From assembly GCF_003660165.1 (NCBI RefSeq), contig NZ_CP032829.1:620001-684000 (forward strand): DNA of 64,000 nt, written 5' to 3'. The translations under genes were made by a program, and so were the position numbers. The stretch comes from Sphingomonas paeninsulae (lineage in GTDB: Bacteria; Pseudomonadota; Alphaproteobacteria; Sphingomonadales; Sphingomonadaceae). The notes under the pieces were generated by a model. That model worked only from the letters and a program-made list of their open reading frames with translations. It was not told the origin of the DNA and ran no database searches. Within the stretch, counting starts at the first letter, position 1. Each line of letters opens with the position of its first letter. Below, one piece after another: positions 63,501-64,000 of the stretch.

Positions 63501-64000
63501 CCGGTCGCGCGCACCGTCTCGAACCCCGTCGTGTCGAATGCCGCCCGATCAGCAGTCAGCAAATAGTCAAACGTCGCAGTTGCAAAGGTGCCATCGAGCA
63601 GCATTTTCAGCTTTACGTTCTGGCCGGTCATGTTCGGAAACAGCGCCGCCGGCCGCAGCAGGCGCATGTCGATCCGCATCCCGTCGAACGCGCTGTTGGC
63701 AAGGTCAACGATGCCGTTCGCGCTCAGCGCGAGCGAGGGTGAGCCCAGCGCCAGATGCGTATCGAGCCGACGATTGACGAGCATGGCATTACCCTTCACG
63801 CGCACTGATGGCGCGCTGAGCGACATCAGCTTACCGTGCGCAACCAGCGAGGGCACAATCCGTCCATCGAGGTCATAACGGCCCTTGCCCGCGGTGAGGT
63901 CGAGCGAAGCGATGCGCGCACCCGAGGCGTCTCCCGTCAGGCTACCGTGCCAGTCGGTCCAGCTTCCATCTCCGCCCAGACGAATCTTCACGGGACGCTG
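60512..64000 (-). CDS. tamB: Translocation and assembly module protein TamB (5' end missing)
   Basis: At least 1,163 residues of a very large inner-membrane-anchored, periplasm-spanning protein. The frame runs off the window at its N-terminal side (QRPVKIRLGG at the edge), so only the C-terminal part is seen. Repeated amphipathic beta strands form the hydrophobic groove. The conserved C-terminal DUF490/TamB domain includes RADLLRGGYEFAGKRFDLDK, GTIRFTGTTPIDPVIDIEAT, SIPALPQDELLSRLLFGTSI and LRILPADATTGSKTALAAGK, ending TSAAVRVSKDY. The C-terminal hallmark LPQDELLSRLLFG is clear. TamA is expected outside the window. TamB assists outer-membrane assembly and lipid transport. Confidence 0.92.
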   Translation of the reverse strand, partial: QRPVKIRLGGDGSWTDWHGSLTGDASGARIASLDLTAGKGRYDLDGRIVPSLVAHGKLMSLSAPSVRVKGNAMLVNRRLDTHLALGSPSLALSANGIVDLANSAFDGMRIDMRLLRPAALFPNMTGQNVKLKMLLDGTFATATFDYLLTADRAAFDTTGFETVRATGRGRLSPTPVIVPLKLTARRVTGVGDVAGGILGNISVQGLLRVTSKIISGDGLILKSDKLNGKVSLLVDLATGKYDIGLAGQLGRYLIPGLGIVDVKSELKIVPGANGRGTRVIGRGQAWVRRFDNNFLAGLAGGLPYIDTGLERDVDGLVHFINLKLTAPALRLTGNGYRRKDGSFHFEGSGVQRQYGPLKMILDGRIDRPTLDLQLARPMDSLGLRDVRAHLDPTAEGFQWQAAGGSLIGPFAGNGAILLPSGGQAVIQFGQIVASGLVAKGQLRPVSGSLDGQLALSGSGISGRLAFAPQGGVQRIEAHLTARDATLNGPPLIAARRGQVDAVLLLDPKGTDVDATIQGQGLRYGGIGLARLAANVHLLDGVGEVKASLAGSRGRAFDIQTVTQVAPNRLAVALQGTIDGKPIKLDAPGIVMRDGSGWALAPTALSFAGGSAKVGGRFGDSGIAVDADVVRMPLTVLDILYPRLALGGIASGHVNFAQTATGAAPTGRADLRIRGLTRSGLVLSSRPIDVGVIAALDARGAVMRAVAASGGTTIGQAQARIAPLPTSGTLIERLTNAPLFAQLRYNGPADTLWRLTGIESFDISGPIAVGADIGGRLGDPQIRGSIKTENLRLESPLSGTVLTGMKASGVFGGSKLVIQSFSATAGKGTLTGRATFDLSAANGFGIDIVGNAQQADIIRRDDISATVTGPLSIKSDGGSGSIAGTLELNHSSFRLGQASAAATIPRLNVRELNRPASDLAVQSPPISWSLAVKAKAANRLSVTGLGLDSEWRANLDIGGTLDEPRILGRADLLRGGYEFAGKRFDLDKGTIRFTGTTPIDPVIDIEATSNAQSLNATVRVTGTGQKPDITFTSIPALPQDELLSRLLFGTSITNLSAPEALQLAAAVASLRNSGGGLNPINALRQAIGLDRLRILPADATTGSKTALAAGKYITRRTYVEVISDGQGYSASRVEFQITRWLSLLSSISTIGRTSAAVRVSKDY

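Overview
The window looks like the chromosome of an alphaproteobacterium of the order Sphingomonadales, probably a Sphingomonas-like genus. The support is the protein style (rpsD, rplM-rpsI, glnBA, TonB-dependent receptors, TamB), frequent TTG/GTG starts in four-base ATGA/TTGA/GTGA overlaps, and several promoters of the sigma-EcfG general stress type (GGAAC-N16-CGTT). This assignment is my reading of the sequence, not a database result. No rRNA, CRISPR array or phage structural gene is visible. | Layout. 1-5.4 kb: 3' part of rpsD, a secreted M28 peptidase, the agmatine-to-putrescine pair aguA-aguB, a family-5 uracil-DNA glycosylase, folK and tRNA-Lys(TTT). 5.4-13.7 kb: a membrane diguanylate cyclase, then a cobalamin riboswitch driving btuB-btuF-btuC-btuD, then another TonB-dependent receptor with an AT-rich palindrome in front. 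13.7-19.0 kb: a 25-residue membrane peptide, S-formylglutathione hydrolase, FMN reductase, lipase-like hydrolase, phasin, a sigma-EcfG-type DUF4142-hemerythrin operon, and heme A synthase whose start lies in a hairpin. 19.1-21.9 kb: a second membrane diguanylate cyclase split by a complete IS1595-family element with an 8-bp target duplication. 22-28.4 kb: rplM-rpsI, a four-gene cell-surface glycosylation cluster, a pentapeptide-repeat protein and tRNA-Gly(CCC). 28.4-36.7 kb: an accessory stretch with an integrase remnant beside the tRNA, an orphan TadE/TadE/TadG set, a 1,205-residue autotransporter and about 700 bp of AT-rich non-coding DNA. 36.7-46 kb: urea transporter, an operon-like set poxB / double-CDGSH protein / beta-helix protein, and a trehalose module otsB-GH15-otsA. 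46-56 kb: a MarR-isochorismatase-small membrane protein-MFS group, a FAD/NAD(P) enzyme, an Fsr-type exporter divergent from an AraC regulator, a PEBP protein with a perfect sigma-EcfG promoter, a GT1-type glycosyltransferase, a CinA-like protein and map. 56-64 kb: glnB-glnA behind a sigma-54-type promoter, an aldehyde dehydrogenase, a flavodoxin-like protein and the C-terminal part of TamB. | Two themes stand out. First, six genes (folK, the 5.5-kb diguanylate cyclase, btuD, poxB, otsB, a small membrane protein) carry seven breaks; each is repaired by adding one base to a G/C run of five or more. Because folK is normally essential, this most likely reflects systematic homopolymer under-calling in the assembly rather than decay. 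Second, stress functions recur: sigma-EcfG-type sites before four transcription units, trehalose synthesis, PoxB and hemerythrin. The least explained unit is poxB / double CDGSH / cytoplasmic beta-helix, which may be an undescribed redox-stress operon.
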